The notes: generated by a model from the letters alone, not told the origin. A stretch of DNA of 36,016 nucleotides from Chloroflexota bacterium (GCA_026710945.1 JAPOQA010000018.1:1-36016); one strand, 5' to 3'. Shown: positions 8,371 through 16,933, numbered from the stretch's first letter. Numbers and translations are program-made.

Positions 8371-9822
8371 CTAGGCCGACACCTGCCGGCCCAAAGCCTT
8401 GAGAGAAGCAACCATCTGCTCACACGCGCCCGAGGCAAGCATGGTGCAGCTTGGCTCAAAGCCGCCGCGGTCCGCCTCTGCCCGGGGTGGAATGTAATTG
8501 ACGTAGCCGTTGGTGCAAGATGAGACGATACTGCCGCGCCACCCCTGTTCTGCCGCCCAATCTGACAGAGCTATGCCTGTCTCGGCAAAGACCTCTGCGG
8601 GGGAAGTAAGCACTAACACACCGCCGATTTGCAGCGCCTGCAGAGTTACCGCCACGCGCTCGCGCTCTAGGTCGGCCCGGCGGGTCTCCAGGTCACCCCA
8701 CTTCAGTTGATAGCGCAGGAAGGCGCTTTCCTGATAGATGGCCCAGCGTTCCCGAATGTCATTGGCACTATCGGCAGGCACGTGCGCCATCTTGCGCAGG
8801 GATTCCTCTAGCTCAGCCAGCCGAGTCTGCTGTTTTTGCCGCGCTTGATATGGCTTCAGGGGCAATTCTATCTCTTGCTTTATGGCGCCGATCGTGTGCG
8901 GCCCGGCAATCTCCTCCAAATTGCTCGCCGCCTCGCGCAAGGCACTGCCAAACTGCTCGCCCACCCGCTCTACCTCCCTGTAGGTAGGTTCGCGATAGCG
9001 CGTGCGCACGTCGCCGCTACAGCCTTGCAGAAAGAGCGCCCTACCGCCCAATTCGCGCTCTGCTTGCCTGACAAGAATGCCGGGATAGTCTGCACAGGTA
9101 TGCTGATCGGCGAAACTGTGTGTTACCGGATGGCACGCGGCGCTTACGATACTGGCGATAGTTGCTTCTCCGGCGCCTTCAAATGCCAACAGGCGCAAGC
9201 GGTCGTCCACAATCCCACCGGGGACTATAGGATCGCTCTGCATACCCAATTGCTCCCGCGTCGCTCCCAATGCGCCGGTCAACCGCTCTACGATGCTCTC
9301 CCAATTCGGTTCTGCGCCAATGAGCATACACACGACTTCGGGTAGCACGACCCGGCGGTTATAGGCGACGTTGCCGTACCGCGCCGTGGCGTAGCGAATG
9401 CGCGAAACCGGCTCCAAACGTTGGCCCGCCTGGTACACGGCGGAGACGATCAGATCGTTCAACGTCTCCTGCCACGGTGAGGGCGGCGCGTCAAAGGGCT
9501 CCAGCAGTGAGTTGTTCGAGTGATTGTGCGTACACGCGATGGCGATGTTTTCCGTAGGGATGTGACAGCGCAACGCAATGCGAGCGACGACCTCCTGGTA
9601 CTGGTCGTCACGCATGGTGCAGAGGTCTACCGAGACAATCGCCAGCCGAGTTTCGCCCTGCTCCAGCACCATTGCCCGCGCCCAGCAGTCATCGTACCGA
9701 CCCTCTACAACCACGGGCGCTCCACCGCCGCTGTAGGCCAAGGGCAACGGCACGCCGAGCGGCGGGGTGATGCGCTCGGCGCCGGTGCCGAGCCTCAGTT
9801 GACCCGGTCGGAAATCTGCCAA
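8371..9822 (-). CDS. neutral/alkaline ceramidase-like protein (N-terminal domain family)
   Basis: A 483-residue protein matching the pattern of the neutral/alkaline non-lysosomal ceramidase N-terminal domain. It opens RLGTGAERITPPLGVPL, followed by ARAMVLEQGETRLAIVSVDL, the metal-site segment IACTHNHSNNS, then AACHPVTHSFADQHTCADYPG and FLQGCSGDVRTRY. True ceramidases are secreted and carry a C-terminal immunoglobulin-like domain. This one has no signal peptide and ends after the catalytic domain, so it is probably a cytoplasmic hydrolase of unknown substrate rather than a ceramidase proper. The start is TTG at 9822, supported by AAGGAG about nine bases upstream. It lies downstream of a solute-binding lipoprotein on the same strand. 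Confidence 0.75.
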   Translation of the reverse strand: MADFRPGQLRLGTGAERITPPLGVPLPLAYSGGGAPVVVEGRYDDCWARAMVLEQGETRLAIVSVDLCTMRDDQYQEVVARIALRCHIPTENIAIACTHNHSNNSLLEPFDAPPSPWQETLNDLIVSAVYQAGQRLEPVSRIRYATARYGNVAYNRRVVLPEVVCMLIGAEPNWESIVERLTGALGATREQLGMQSDPIVPGGIVDDRLRLLAFEGAGEATIASIVSAACHPVTHSFADQHTCADYPGILVRQAERELGGRALFLQGCSGDVRTRYREPTYREVERVGEQFGSALREAASNLEEIAGPHTIGAIKQEIELPLKPYQARQKQQTRLAELEESLRKMAHVPADSANDIRERWAIYQESAFLRYQLKWGDLETRRADLERERVAVTLQALQIGGVLVLTSPAEVFAETGIALSDWAAEQGWRGSIVSSCTNGYVNYIPPRAEADRGGFEPSCTMLASGACEQMVASLKALGRQVSA

Positions 9823-10208
9823 TGGAGCGCTCCTTCTACAGTTCCGTCATTTCGAGGGAGAGCGAGGACTCTCCAGCGATCGCGGGAGATCTTTGGCGCC
9901 TTGGTTCCCAGGGTGAATCGTAAAGACAATTGACATAGACCAAAATTTCGGATGTGACAACCTGCTTTTCGGCCTAGCAAAAATATCTTGCAGCACATGA
10001 AGATGGATTTGGCGCGCCCGCACGGGGGCGAGCTTGCGCGGGAATGACGGCCCAAATCACCTCGCCCAGTAAGCACGTAGGGGCACGATATATCGTGCCC
10101 CTACACAATGCAACCAACTTCTTCCCAGGCCAGTCGCCACCTACCGGGCGCGGCGATTGCGCCAAAGGCACACCCAACGCAAGCCCGGTGGGCGCGTGAA
10201 GCTGCCGT
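9823..10208. other. gene-free stretch with repeat words
   Basis: Open frames here show no protein-like sequence. The stretch carries the word GCGCGGGAATGACGG (10036-10050), typical of bacterial intergenic repeats, and the 28-bp palindrome at 10077-10104. It also contains the ribosome binding site of the ceramidase-like gene. Confidence 0.6.
10077..10104. repeat. 28-bp perfect palindrome (REP-like), possible terminator
   Basis: The 14 bases GTAGGGGCACGATA are followed immediately by their exact reverse complement. Palindromes built on GTAGGGGCACG are widespread intergenic repeats in Chloroflexota and other bacteria. It lies about 105 bases beyond the stop codon of the solute-binding protein gene (minus strand) and could end its transcript, though there is no T-tract. 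Confidence 0.6.
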
Positions 10209-11621
10209 CTACTTGCCGCCGAGTGTCTCGTTGATGAGATCGGCCGCCCAGCGCGCGTACTCCGCGGCTGTGAGATTTCCGGCAAGGAACTCACGATACT
10301 GACCGTTAAGGTCGCCGGAGATGTCACCAAACTCCGTGAACGTCCAGAGGCCCCAGCCGGCCGGCTTCGTGGTACGCGAGTGGAGCAAGAACGCTCTGGG
10401 GTCGACGCCCAAGCTATTCTTGTAGCCATCTTGCGCCAACGTTGACGCGTTGTCATCCAAGAGAGGCGACACGACGTGACCTGCCGACGGTGGATAGCGA
10501 CCACCGTTTTCCGGCTGAAGGAGCCACTTGAAGAGCTCCCATGCCAAGTCATTCTGGTCGGTGCCGTCGTCTGCCATTTGCAATGGGTGCGTCCACGTGC
10601 GGCCTGATTGGCTCGGCCCCTCGCCGGAATACGGCATAGTCGCCAGCGCCCACGTGAATGGCGCGTCGCGGAACGACGTGCACGTAAGCTGCATTGCCAC
10701 TTTACCGGACATGAAGACGTTGCCGCTCTGCCCACCCATGGCCGCCTCACGCTCATCAGCGTTCGGTGTCACGCGGTGCTTATCGCCGAAATCACGCCAC
10801 CAGTCCAGCGCGTCGATAAACTCCGGCGTGTCTATCGTTGCCCGTCCCTCCTCGGAGTCCCACGGACCTACGCCCCAGAAGGTGCCGGTACCGATGCCGC
10901 CGCCATTGGAGCAGGTTATGCCGCCGCCGTGGCCAAACTGCGTGCGGTCTTCATTGGTAAGCTGCGTAGACAAGTCCAGGAGTGTTTCCATGTTCCAGTC
11001 GGTGTCGTTAAGGTCTACGGGCAGGGGATTGATGCCGGCCGCCTCGAAGATCTCCACGTTGTAGGCCATTGAGTCTACCGACATGGTGATGGGCATACCG
11101 AGAATTCTGCCTTCTACGGTCCACATGTTTATGGCCGGGGCCGCAAAAGTGGCGGCGGGATCAATCTTGTCCCGCGTAAAGAACGGCGCGAGGTCGATCG
11201 TCACACCGGTCTCGAACGTGGTGAGGACCGCGCTCCAGCCGTTCTCCATGATGTTGATGGGATCGCCCGCCGCCTGTGCCGCGTAGAATTTCGTTCTCAC
11301 CTCGCCCCAGCCCCCGGACGGCACCAGATCAACCGCGATGTGCGGCATCTGCTCGGTGAAGTCGGCGAGGATTGGCTCCAAGACCGGCCGCGTGGTGGGT
11401 TTCTCCGCCGAGATCATGTCGATTGTTGCGGTTTCGACCTCCGGCATTGCCGTGGCCTCAGCCTTGGGCGCCTCCTCCTTCATCTCCTCTTTGGGAGCTT
11501 CCTCGGGCGCTGTCACGGTCGCCTGACCGCACGCTGCGGCAATCACTATGCCGAGCGCGCTTGCTCCCGCGCTCGCGAGCGCCGTACGCCGCGTGACCTT
11601 CATAGAACGCACAATTCCCAT
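10209..11621 (-). CDS. ABC-type extracellular solute-binding lipoprotein
   Basis: A 470-residue substrate-binding lipoprotein of the family 1 (sugar/oligosaccharide) type. The N-terminus has a twin-arginine-like VTRRTALASAG, a hydrophobic core and the lipobox IAAACGQ, followed by a long Ala/Glu/Pro/Lys linker to about residue 65. The mature part shows typical features: FYAAQAAGDPINIMENGW, TMSVDSMAYNVEIFEAAGINP and FMSGKVAMQLTCTSF. ATG at 11621 is chosen because GGAGG lies nine bases upstream. The internal Met7 has no such site. No permease or ATPase gene is nearby, so it must work with a transporter encoded elsewhere. The ligand is unknown. Confidence 0.85.
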   Translation of the reverse strand: MGIVRSMKVTRRTALASAGASALGIVIAAACGQATVTAPEEAPKEEMKEEAPKAEATAMPEVETATIDMISAEKPTTRPVLEPILADFTEQMPHIAVDLVPSGGWGEVRTKFYAAQAAGDPINIMENGWSAVLTTFETGVTIDLAPFFTRDKIDPAATFAAPAINMWTVEGRILGMPITMSVDSMAYNVEIFEAAGINPLPVDLNDTDWNMETLLDLSTQLTNEDRTQFGHGGGITCSNGGGIGTGTFWGVGPWDSEEGRATIDTPEFIDALDWWRDFGDKHRVTPNADEREAAMGGQSGNVFMSGKVAMQLTCTSFRDAPFTWALATMPYSGEGPSQSGRTWTHPLQMADDGTDQNDLAWELFKWLLQPENGGRYPPSAGHVVSPLLDDNASTLAQDGYKNSLGVDPRAFLLHSRTTKPAGWGLWTFTEFGDISGDLNGQYREFLAGNLTAAEYARWAADLINETLGGK

Positions 11622-11983
11622 TACGGAATACCTCCACTAGAGTTGTGCCTCTGACTGAGGAGCGACCGCGATTGCAACGATCTCCTCAGCGTGGCAATGC
11701 CTTACCTCACCTATAGTTCTATACGACTTTGAGTTGCTCGTCAAGACTGTCGCACCGCAACTATCGAGAAGGTGCACCACTGAGCGGGGATTAATGACAC
11801 ATAGAATGGAACCGAGCCGCCCTGCTTACCCAAAGAAAGCTGCAGTATGTATTGAGATCGCTGGACTCGCGTCATGCTTCTGCTACTATCGAGACAGACT
11901 TCCTTGCACTCGCATCACGCAGGGAAAACCTAACCTACGCCGGCACATCAACCCAGTGATGTTGATCAACTGTGGAGAACATT
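11622..11983. other. gene-free divergent intergenic region
   Basis: Separates the minus-strand solute-binding protein gene from the plus-strand VOC gene. No convincing coding sequence. It contains an inverted repeat CTGAGGAG/CTCCTCAG (11655-11662 and 11682-11689) in the leader of the solute-binding protein gene, and a candidate minus-strand promoter. Confidence 0.5.
11718..11744 (-). promoter_or_regulatory. candidate promoter for the solute-binding protein gene
   Basis: Read on the minus strand: TTGACG (11744-11739), a 15-base spacer and TATAGA (11723-11718). The hexamers are good but the spacing is short. The leader would be about 90 bases and contains the 8-bp inverted repeat around 11655-11689. 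Confidence 0.3.
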
Positions 11984-12364
11984 ATGAAACCGAGAGGCGT
12001 CGATTTCTTCTGCTACACCGTCGGTGACATCAGCAAGAGCGCGGACTTCTACGAGAACACACTGGGCCTCACGCTCTTTGCGTGGGTCGATCCGGGCTGG
12101 GTAGAGTTTGCGGTCGGTGACACGCCAACAGTGCTCGCGCTGCGGTCCTCTCGCGAGGACCATGCCGCGAAAGGAGAGGCCAGCAGCGCCGCAATTGCAA
12201 TAGCGGTCGATGACGTGCACCAAGCCATTGACGAATTACGCGCGCAGCACGTGGACGTGGTGCTCGAGCCCGGCGAACAGGCCACCTGCTACGCGGCCGG
12301 AATCGCTGACCCGGACGGCAACCTGATTCTTCTCCACAGCCGCAAGGATGGGACGGCAGGCTAG
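11984..12364 (+). CDS. VOC-superfamily (glyoxalase-like) protein lacking usual metal ligands
   Basis: A 126-residue vicinal-oxygen-chelate fold protein: VDFFCYTVGDISKSADFYEN at the N-terminus, AIAIAVDDVHQAIDELRAQ in the middle, and IADPDGNLILLHS at the C-terminus. In metal-dependent members the first motif begins with a His and the last has Glu after DPDGN-hydrophobic. Here these positions look like Phe8 and Leu, so it may be a non-catalytic or binding protein of the bleomycin-resistance type. A longer GTG start at 11972 is open, but GGAG at 11974-11977 sits six bases before the ATG at 11984 and decides for the shorter form. It is divergent from the solute-binding protein gene. Confidence 0.8.
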   Translation: MKPRGVDFFCYTVGDISKSADFYENTLGLTLFAWVDPGWVEFAVGDTPTVLALRSSREDHAAKGEASSAAIAIAVDDVHQAIDELRAQHVDVVLEPGEQATCYAAGIADPDGNLILLHSRKDGTAG

Positions 12365-12399
12365 CGAACGTCCAACAGGGCGCCACCGAGATTTCCACT

Positions 12400-12873
12400 T
12401 CAGTCAGTGACTTCCGCGCGCGCATAGGTTGCCTCGACGGCCACGGCTTCTTCGCCGTCGGGGGTCACGTTGTGCATGACGACGTGCAGCGCCGCCGGCT
12501 CGGCCGGTCGGATGACGATGCGCCAGCCCCAGTCCGGGCCCGGCGGCGCGGCGTAGCTGCCGCGCACGTCGACGTCGCCGCTCTCTTCGACGGCGCCCGT
12601 GCAGGCCAGCACGTCGTGCGACATATGCCACGAATCGATCCAGTGAACCGTCATCCTGCCCTGCTCTGGTTGGCAACCTATCAGGAGGGAGCCTTCCTGC
12701 CGCGCGCCCCGGTAGCTCCAGTCGTAGTCCAGACGTAAGAACCGGCCACCCAGGAGCGGGGTCAGTTCCATCGAGGACGCGGAATCCTCGGGCTTGCCCG
12801 AGAAGGGATCGTGCAGGCGGTTGGACCCTTGCCAGCACCCCGCCATGGTCGCCAGCCGTTTCATAGTACCCAT
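12400..12873 (-). CDS. DUF1579-like protein
   Basis: A 157-residue cytoplasmic protein recognisable as DUF1579-like. It opens MKRLATMAGCWQGSNRL and continues SSMELTPLLGGRFLRLDYDW, MTVHWIDSWHM and GWRIVIRPAEPAALHVVMHN, which predicts a beta-barrel of lipocalin-like strands. The function of this family is unknown. The start is ATG at 12873; the second in-frame ATG (codon 4) is possible, and the GAGG upstream is 11 bases away from the first. It is convergent with the VOC gene (35 bases between stops) and lies 82 bases downstream of the PLP enzyme on the same strand, so it may be the last gene of that transcript. Confidence 0.7.
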   Translation of the reverse strand: MGTMKRLATMAGCWQGSNRLHDPFSGKPEDSASSMELTPLLGGRFLRLDYDWSYRGARQEGSLLIGCQPEQGRMTVHWIDSWHMSHDVLACTGAVEESGDVDVRGSYAAPPGPDWGWRIVIRPAEPAALHVVMHNVTPDGEEAVAVEATYARAEVTD

Positions 12874-12955
12874 AGGTTGTTTACCTCAGACTCGAGGCTT
12901 TTTCCGCCGTCACAATCGCCGGTCCGCAGATAGTCATGTCGCTCTCTTGCACCTA

Positions 12956-14002
12956 CTAGACCGCGGCCATCATCTCTTCGTGGTACGCGAACAGCGCCGG
13001 AATGCCGCCGGTGTGGACCATGATCACCGGCTGGTCGGACGGCAGGTCGCCGTTTCGCGCCATGTTAATGACGCCGGACATCGTCTTGCCGGTGTAGACC
13101 GGTTCGAGCAATATACCCTCGAGCTGGGCGGTGAGCCGGATGGCTTCCATGCCTTCATCAGTTACCGCGCCGTAGCCTGCGCCGAGATAGTCATCCGAGA
13201 CGTGGACCTCATCCGCGGAAAGGCCGCACGGAATGTCAAGCTGTTCCGCCAGCCGCTGGGATCGCGCCGCCACGGTCTCACGCTGCTCGTCCGCAGGCTC
13301 TTTGATCGTGATGCCAACCACTCTAATTGGCAGGCCCAGCACTTTGATACCGGCCGCAAAACCCGCGTGGGTCGTGCCGGAGCCGGAAGTGATGAAGATT
13401 GTGCTTGGCGGATTGGGAAGAGAATCTAGCTGGGTAGAGAGCTCCAGCGCGCAGCTCAAGTAGCCGCACATGGCCCGCAGCGCCGGTTCGGGGTACATGC
13501 TCGTGATGCGGTACGGCTTCCTGCCCTGGGCGCGCAACTCCGCCTCAATGGGATCGATGCGCGCTTGCAGGCCGTCGATATTCACGTCTTCCAACACCGT
13601 GACGTTTGCGCCAAAGATGTGATCGAGCAGCAGGTTGCCTTGTACCTCGTTGTGGAGGCCGCCGGCCAGGACGAGGAAGCATTCCAGGCCCACTTTAGCA
13701 CAGGCAGCAGAGGCCTGGCGGCACTGGTTCGACTGGGTATCAGCCCCGGCGACCACGCTATCGCAGCCCTGAGCTAGCGCCGAACCTAACTGAAACTCCA
13801 GGTTGCGGGTCTTGTTGCCACCGAGGGCGAGGCCCGTGAGGTCGTCGCGCTTGATGTAGATCGGCGGCCCGCCCACGGCCTCTGAGAGTCGGGGGCAAGC
13901 GTCTAAGGGCGTGGGAAACGTGCCGAGCTCGACGCGCGGCTGTTCTGCCAGTTTCGCTGCCAACTCGTCTTGTGAAAGAATCTGTGCGCTCTGTACGGCC
14001 AT
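12956..14002 (-). CDS. PLP-dependent D-cysteine desulfhydrase / ACC deaminase family enzyme
   Basis: A 348-residue fold-type II PLP enzyme. The PLP-binding lysine is Lys64 in LGGNKTRN. ADTQSNQCRQ (about residues 88-96) is the substrate-carboxylate loop, SGSGTTHAG the phosphate-binding loop, and VHTGGIPALFAY closes the protein. These features are shared by D-cysteine desulfhydrase, L-cysteate sulfo-lyase and 1-aminocyclopropane-1-carboxylate deaminase, which cannot be told apart safely by eye. The likely reaction is elimination from an amino acid, releasing ammonium and an oxo-acid. ATG at 14002 has AAGGAG seven bases upstream. Its neighbours are a Gfo/Idh/MocA oxidoreductase upstream and a DUF1579 gene downstream. 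Confidence 0.88.
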   Translation of the reverse strand: MAVQSAQILSQDELAAKLAEQPRVELGTFPTPLDACPRLSEAVGGPPIYIKRDDLTGLALGGNKTRNLEFQLGSALAQGCDSVVAGADTQSNQCRQASAACAKVGLECFLVLAGGLHNEVQGNLLLDHIFGANVTVLEDVNIDGLQARIDPIEAELRAQGRKPYRITSMYPEPALRAMCGYLSCALELSTQLDSLPNPPSTIFITSGSGTTHAGFAAGIKVLGLPIRVVGITIKEPADEQRETVAARSQRLAEQLDIPCGLSADEVHVSDDYLGAGYGAVTDEGMEAIRLTAQLEGILLEPVYTGKTMSGVINMARNGDLPSDQPVIMVHTGGIPALFAYHEEMMAAV

Positions 14003-14099
14003 GTTGGTGCTCCTTTGTTTTTTTCAAAGTTTCCCAAGAATTACGGAGACGTACCGATGCAGCCCGTGTTATGTGAAACACGCCGCTGCCGCGCAAGAG

Positions 14100-14120
14100 G
14101 CGCAGGTTTGTAACCTGCGC
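14100..14120. repeat. 9-bp stem-loop, REP-like intergenic word
   Basis: GCGCAGGTT and AACCTGCGC flank a three-base loop, followed by TACCGGAGTGCAGGTTTGT, which partly repeats the stem. This GCAGGTT/AACCTGC word is a familiar dispersed intergenic repeat in bacterial genomes. It lies between two minus-strand genes. Confidence 0.5.
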
Positions 14121-14209
14121 TACCGGAGTGCAGGTTTGTCGCTATGCCCTTGCTACACAAGAGACTTGGGCCGCAACCTAGTTGAATTCTTGGTGACAGT
14201 GTACCGTGC

Positions 14210-15253
14210 TCAGTCTTTTCGTACCAGATAGCCGCGGATGTCGTACGCGCCGGGCTGCTCCACCGGCAGGACGCCTTCGTCAACGGCCAATCCAAGCGGA
14301 TATTCCGTAATTTCCAGCGGAAAGTTGACGATGCCGCGCGTGTAGGTGGATGCGGAAATCGCCAGCAGCACTTCCAGCGCCTGGCGTCCGTTTTGCGCGT
14401 GTCCGCGATGCTCGCGGCGCCCTTCGATCCACTCGATTAGCTCTTTCGCCTGGAGGGCTTGCGCATTCGGCTCCTTGAAGGAGATCTCTCGGACGCCGTC
14501 GGTCGTGAGCAGCCGAATGCCGTTGCTCACAGGGAAGATGCTGCCGTGGGAGCCGTAGACGATGCAAGGTTGCACGCGGCGATCATCACCGATATCCGAC
14601 TCCAATACCCCTCGCACACCGCCCGCAAAGCCGATGAGGGCTTGGGCGCGGTCCTCGATGCGCTCGGCGCGTTCGTAGCGGTCGGTGCGGCGCTCGACGG
14701 ACCCCATGACCCATGCCACTTTCGGGTCGCCGAGGATGTAGCGGGCATAATCTACGTTGTGTATAGAGCTGTTTGACAAGCCACCGCTCTGCTGGATGTA
14801 GAGAAACTCCACGCGGCCGATGGCGCCATCCTGGATGAGACTGCGAATGGCGTTCGTCTGCGTGCGAAAGCGCCCCTGGTGACCGATCACGAGCTTGGAG
14901 CCGTGCTCCTCGGCAGCGGCAATCATCGCGTCAGCCTCGGCCAGCGTGCGCGCCATGGGCTTCTCGCAGATGATGCCCGGCACTTTGGCTTCAGCGGCGG
15001 CGATCGTCATAGGCGCATGCAGACCCGGCCACGAGCAGACGCTGATAATATCCAGGTCTTCATTTGCTAGCATCTCGTGATAGTCGGCGTAGCCGTTGGG
15101 AATGCCGTGCTCTTCCTGTAACTCTGCCAGTGACGTTGGATGGATGTCCGCTGCCGCCGCCATGGTTACGTTTTCCAATTCGGCATATGCCTGCGCGTGC
15201 GACTTGCCCATCCACCCGCAACCGATAATGCCTGCGCGATACTTGTCCGCCAT
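14210..15253 (-). CDS. Gfo/Idh/MocA family oxidoreductase (copy 1)
   Basis: A 347-residue NAD(P)-dependent oxidoreductase. The N-terminal Rossmann domain has AGIIGCGWMGKSHA (nucleotide loop at about residues 8-15) and the family hallmark ICEKPMA (about residues 95-101). The C-terminal alpha/beta domain has LSNSSIHNVDYARYILG, carrying the usual catalytic-region His and Asp. Family members act on sugars, inositols and amino-sugars; the substrate here is unknown. ATG at 15253 is preceded by GGAG at six bases. It may be the first gene of a minus-strand unit with the PLP enzyme (207 bases downstream, with a REP-like hairpin between them). Confidence 0.9.
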   Translation of the reverse strand: MADKYRAGIIGCGWMGKSHAQAYAELENVTMAAAADIHPTSLAELQEEHGIPNGYADYHEMLANEDLDIISVCSWPGLHAPMTIAAAEAKVPGIICEKPMARTLAEADAMIAAAEEHGSKLVIGHQGRFRTQTNAIRSLIQDGAIGRVEFLYIQQSGGLSNSSIHNVDYARYILGDPKVAWVMGSVERRTDRYERAERIEDRAQALIGFAGGVRGVLESDIGDDRRVQPCIVYGSHGSIFPVSNGIRLLTTDGVREISFKEPNAQALQAKELIEWIEGRREHRGHAQNGRQALEVLLAISASTYTRGIVNFPLEITEYPLGLAVDEGVLPVEQPGAYDIRGYLVRKD

Positions 15254-15515
15254 AGTGAACTCCTACGCGATTGCCATGAAACTCGTGGCTCCATTGTACA
15301 GAGATTCTCTCGCCGAAGGAGACCCTTACGAGGCCCTGGCTCGCACGCGAGAAGCTGCCCCTCCCTGGAATGACTTTGCAGATTCCCTTTCGCCTCATTG
15401 GAAGAAGGAAGTCATGTCGGTAAAGAACAGCTTCACGGCTTGCAAACCCAAACTACTCACTTCCCTCTGGATTCCCGCTTGCGCCGGAATTAAGGAGTTA
15501 TGCAAAGGTCTTCTC

Positions 15516-15536
15516 GGAGAGGGCCGGGGTGAGAGG
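15516..15536. repeat. GAGAGGGCCGGGGTGAG intergenic word
   Basis: The same word, with minor changes, abuts both IS ends (137-158 and 35859-35880 in reverse). It is a dispersed intergenic repeat word in many bacterial genomes; here no IS is attached. Confidence 0.45.
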
Positions 15537-15638
15537 ATACGGTCCCTGTTCCAACTCACTCCCCGTGCTCTCCGGCGGTAGGCAACTCTCTACACCGGCA
15601 AGAGAAATGTGGCTACTGCGTATCTCGCAGCCTCAAAG

Positions 15639-15667
15639 TTTCCAACGGGCATGGTAGCTGCTATCAT
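15639..15667 (+). promoter_or_regulatory. candidate promoter for oxidoreductase copy 2
   Basis: TTTCCA (15639-15644), a 17-base spacer and TATCAT (15662-15667): four and five matches to consensus at ideal spacing. The leader would be about 65 bases. Confidence 0.4.
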
Positions 15668-15734
15668 GATTTTCAAATCTGCGTGGGGCAAATGTCTCTA
15701 CCTTGTACATGTGAGCCAAGAGGAGGGTCCGATC

Positions 15735-16715
15735 ATGGCGAATTCGTTGCGAACCGGTGTAATCGGGTGTGGAGGTCTGGGGCCGAGCGAAGCGAAGATC
15801 TCGCATGAGATGGAAGACATCGAGTTAGTCGGCGTGGTGGATGTGCACAAGGAGTCCGCTCAAGCGGTCGCGGATGAGCTTGGTGTCAAGGCGTTCACCG
15901 ACCACCGCGACCTCCTCGCTGAAGGGCTTGATGCGGTCTTGGTGGTAACGCCCACCTGGACGCACCGGGAAATTTGCGTCGATGCGGCAGAAGCCGGCAT
16001 CGCCATCTTCTGCGAGAAGCCCATGGCGCTGCAGCTCGATGACTGCGATGCCATGATCGCCGCCGCCGACAAGGCTGGCGTACCGTTGATGCTGGGTTTC
16101 GTGATGCGGTACTGGCCGACCTACGTCGAGGTGCACAAGCGGTTGCAAAACGGCGATATTGGCGATCTCAAGCTGGCGTGGTCGACACGCCTGAGCGGCC
16201 GGCCCCCGTTTGGCGTGGGCGAGTGGCGGCTGAAGCGCGAGACGGTGGGCGGCACGTGGTCGTCGTCGGTGCACGAACTTGACCTGCTCCTCTGGATGGG
16301 AGGCCCCGTTGCTTCCGTGCACGGCAACGCCACGTTCGGCACGTTTGCCAATACCGACGTTGAGGATACCTTTATCACGACGTTGAACTATGAAAACGGC
16401 GCTATCGGTTCGCTGCACAGCAGCCAGATCTACCCGGCGGGCGCGTCGAACTTCGGCATTGCCGGTACCAAGGGCGCCATTCACATCAACCGGCATTCCG
16501 GACCGACTTTGGTGACCCACGACGGCAAGCGCGAGGAGATCGAGTCCGAGCCGAGCAGCGTGGGCATGACGAACCAACTCGCCGCCTTCTACGACAGCGC
16601 GCGCAACGGCACGCCGCCCATGCCGGACGGTAACGACGGCCGCCGCGCCTTGGAAGTGTGCCTGGCGACATTTATGTCCGCGGAGCAAGGCGGGGACATA
16701 CATCTGCCGCTCTAG
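15735..16715 (+). CDS. Gfo/Idh/MocA family oxidoreductase (copy 2)
   Basis: A 326-residue NAD(P)-dependent oxidoreductase. The Rossmann loop is TGVIGCGGLGPSEA near residue 7, the hallmark is FCEKPMAL, and the second domain has WRLKRETVGGTWSSSVHELD, with the His expected in the catalytic region. The frame is open back to 15609, but AGGAGG at 15721-15726 lies eight bases before the ATG at 15735 and the Rossmann strand begins a few residues later, so the shorter start is right. The gene is on the plus strand, divergent from copy 1 and only distantly similar to it. It is not a local duplicate. The substrate is unknown. Confidence 0.9.
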   Translation: MANSLRTGVIGCGGLGPSEAKISHEMEDIELVGVVDVHKESAQAVADELGVKAFTDHRDLLAEGLDAVLVVTPTWTHREICVDAAEAGIAIFCEKPMALQLDDCDAMIAAADKAGVPLMLGFVMRYWPTYVEVHKRLQNGDIGDLKLAWSTRLSGRPPFGVGEWRLKRETVGGTWSSSVHELDLLLWMGGPVASVHGNATFGTFANTDVEDTFITTLNYENGAIGSLHSSQIYPAGASNFGIAGTKGAIHINRHSGPTLVTHDGKREEIESEPSSVGMTNQLAAFYDSARNGTPPMPDGNDGRRALEVCLATFMSAEQGGDIHLPL

Positions 16716-16791
16716 CGCTGTCGCTCTGGCCGGTAAGCAAGTTTCGCTACTTGGTTGCACCCACAGGTGTACACCGAATCGGCGTGGGCCA

Positions 16792-16800
16792 TGCTATAGT
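16792..16800 (+). promoter_or_regulatory. extended -10 promoter before the coiled-coil gene pair
   Basis: TGCTATAGT: an extended -10 (TG-n-TATAGT) without a recognisable -35. The surrounding ATGCTATAGTA recurs at 17650-17660 before the solute-binding protein gene. Confidence 0.45.
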
Positions 16801-16933
16801 AAAGTTGGTACCGTAGTGAGGTCCATTCAATCAGGGTAAGGTCGAACGTGTGTGGATAACGAATCCAAGCATGTTCTTTCACGCCTGTGCGGTGGTTAGC
16901 ACGCTGGTAGTGGCGCCAGTACGGAAGTAGCTG

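Larger units (their letters stand above)
15254..15734. other. gene-free divergent region with repeat words and a promoter
   Basis: Separates divergent oxidoreductase genes 1 and 2. No convincing coding sequence. It holds the word CTGGATTCCCGCTTGCGCCG, part of a common intergenic repeat, the GAGAGGGCCGGGGTGAG word, and a candidate promoter at 15639-15667. Confidence 0.55.

Noticed and set aside
12404-12838. Arg/Gly-rich minus-strand frame overlapping the DUF1579 gene
   Set aside because: Shadow in another frame of 12400-12873; low-complexity Arg/Ala/Gly sequence typical of GC-rich shadow frames.
15609-15734. In-frame upstream extension of oxidoreductase copy 2
   Set aside because: AGGAGG at ideal spacing and the Rossmann strand favour the ATG at 15735; the extra 42 residues resemble nothing and overlap the proposed promoter.
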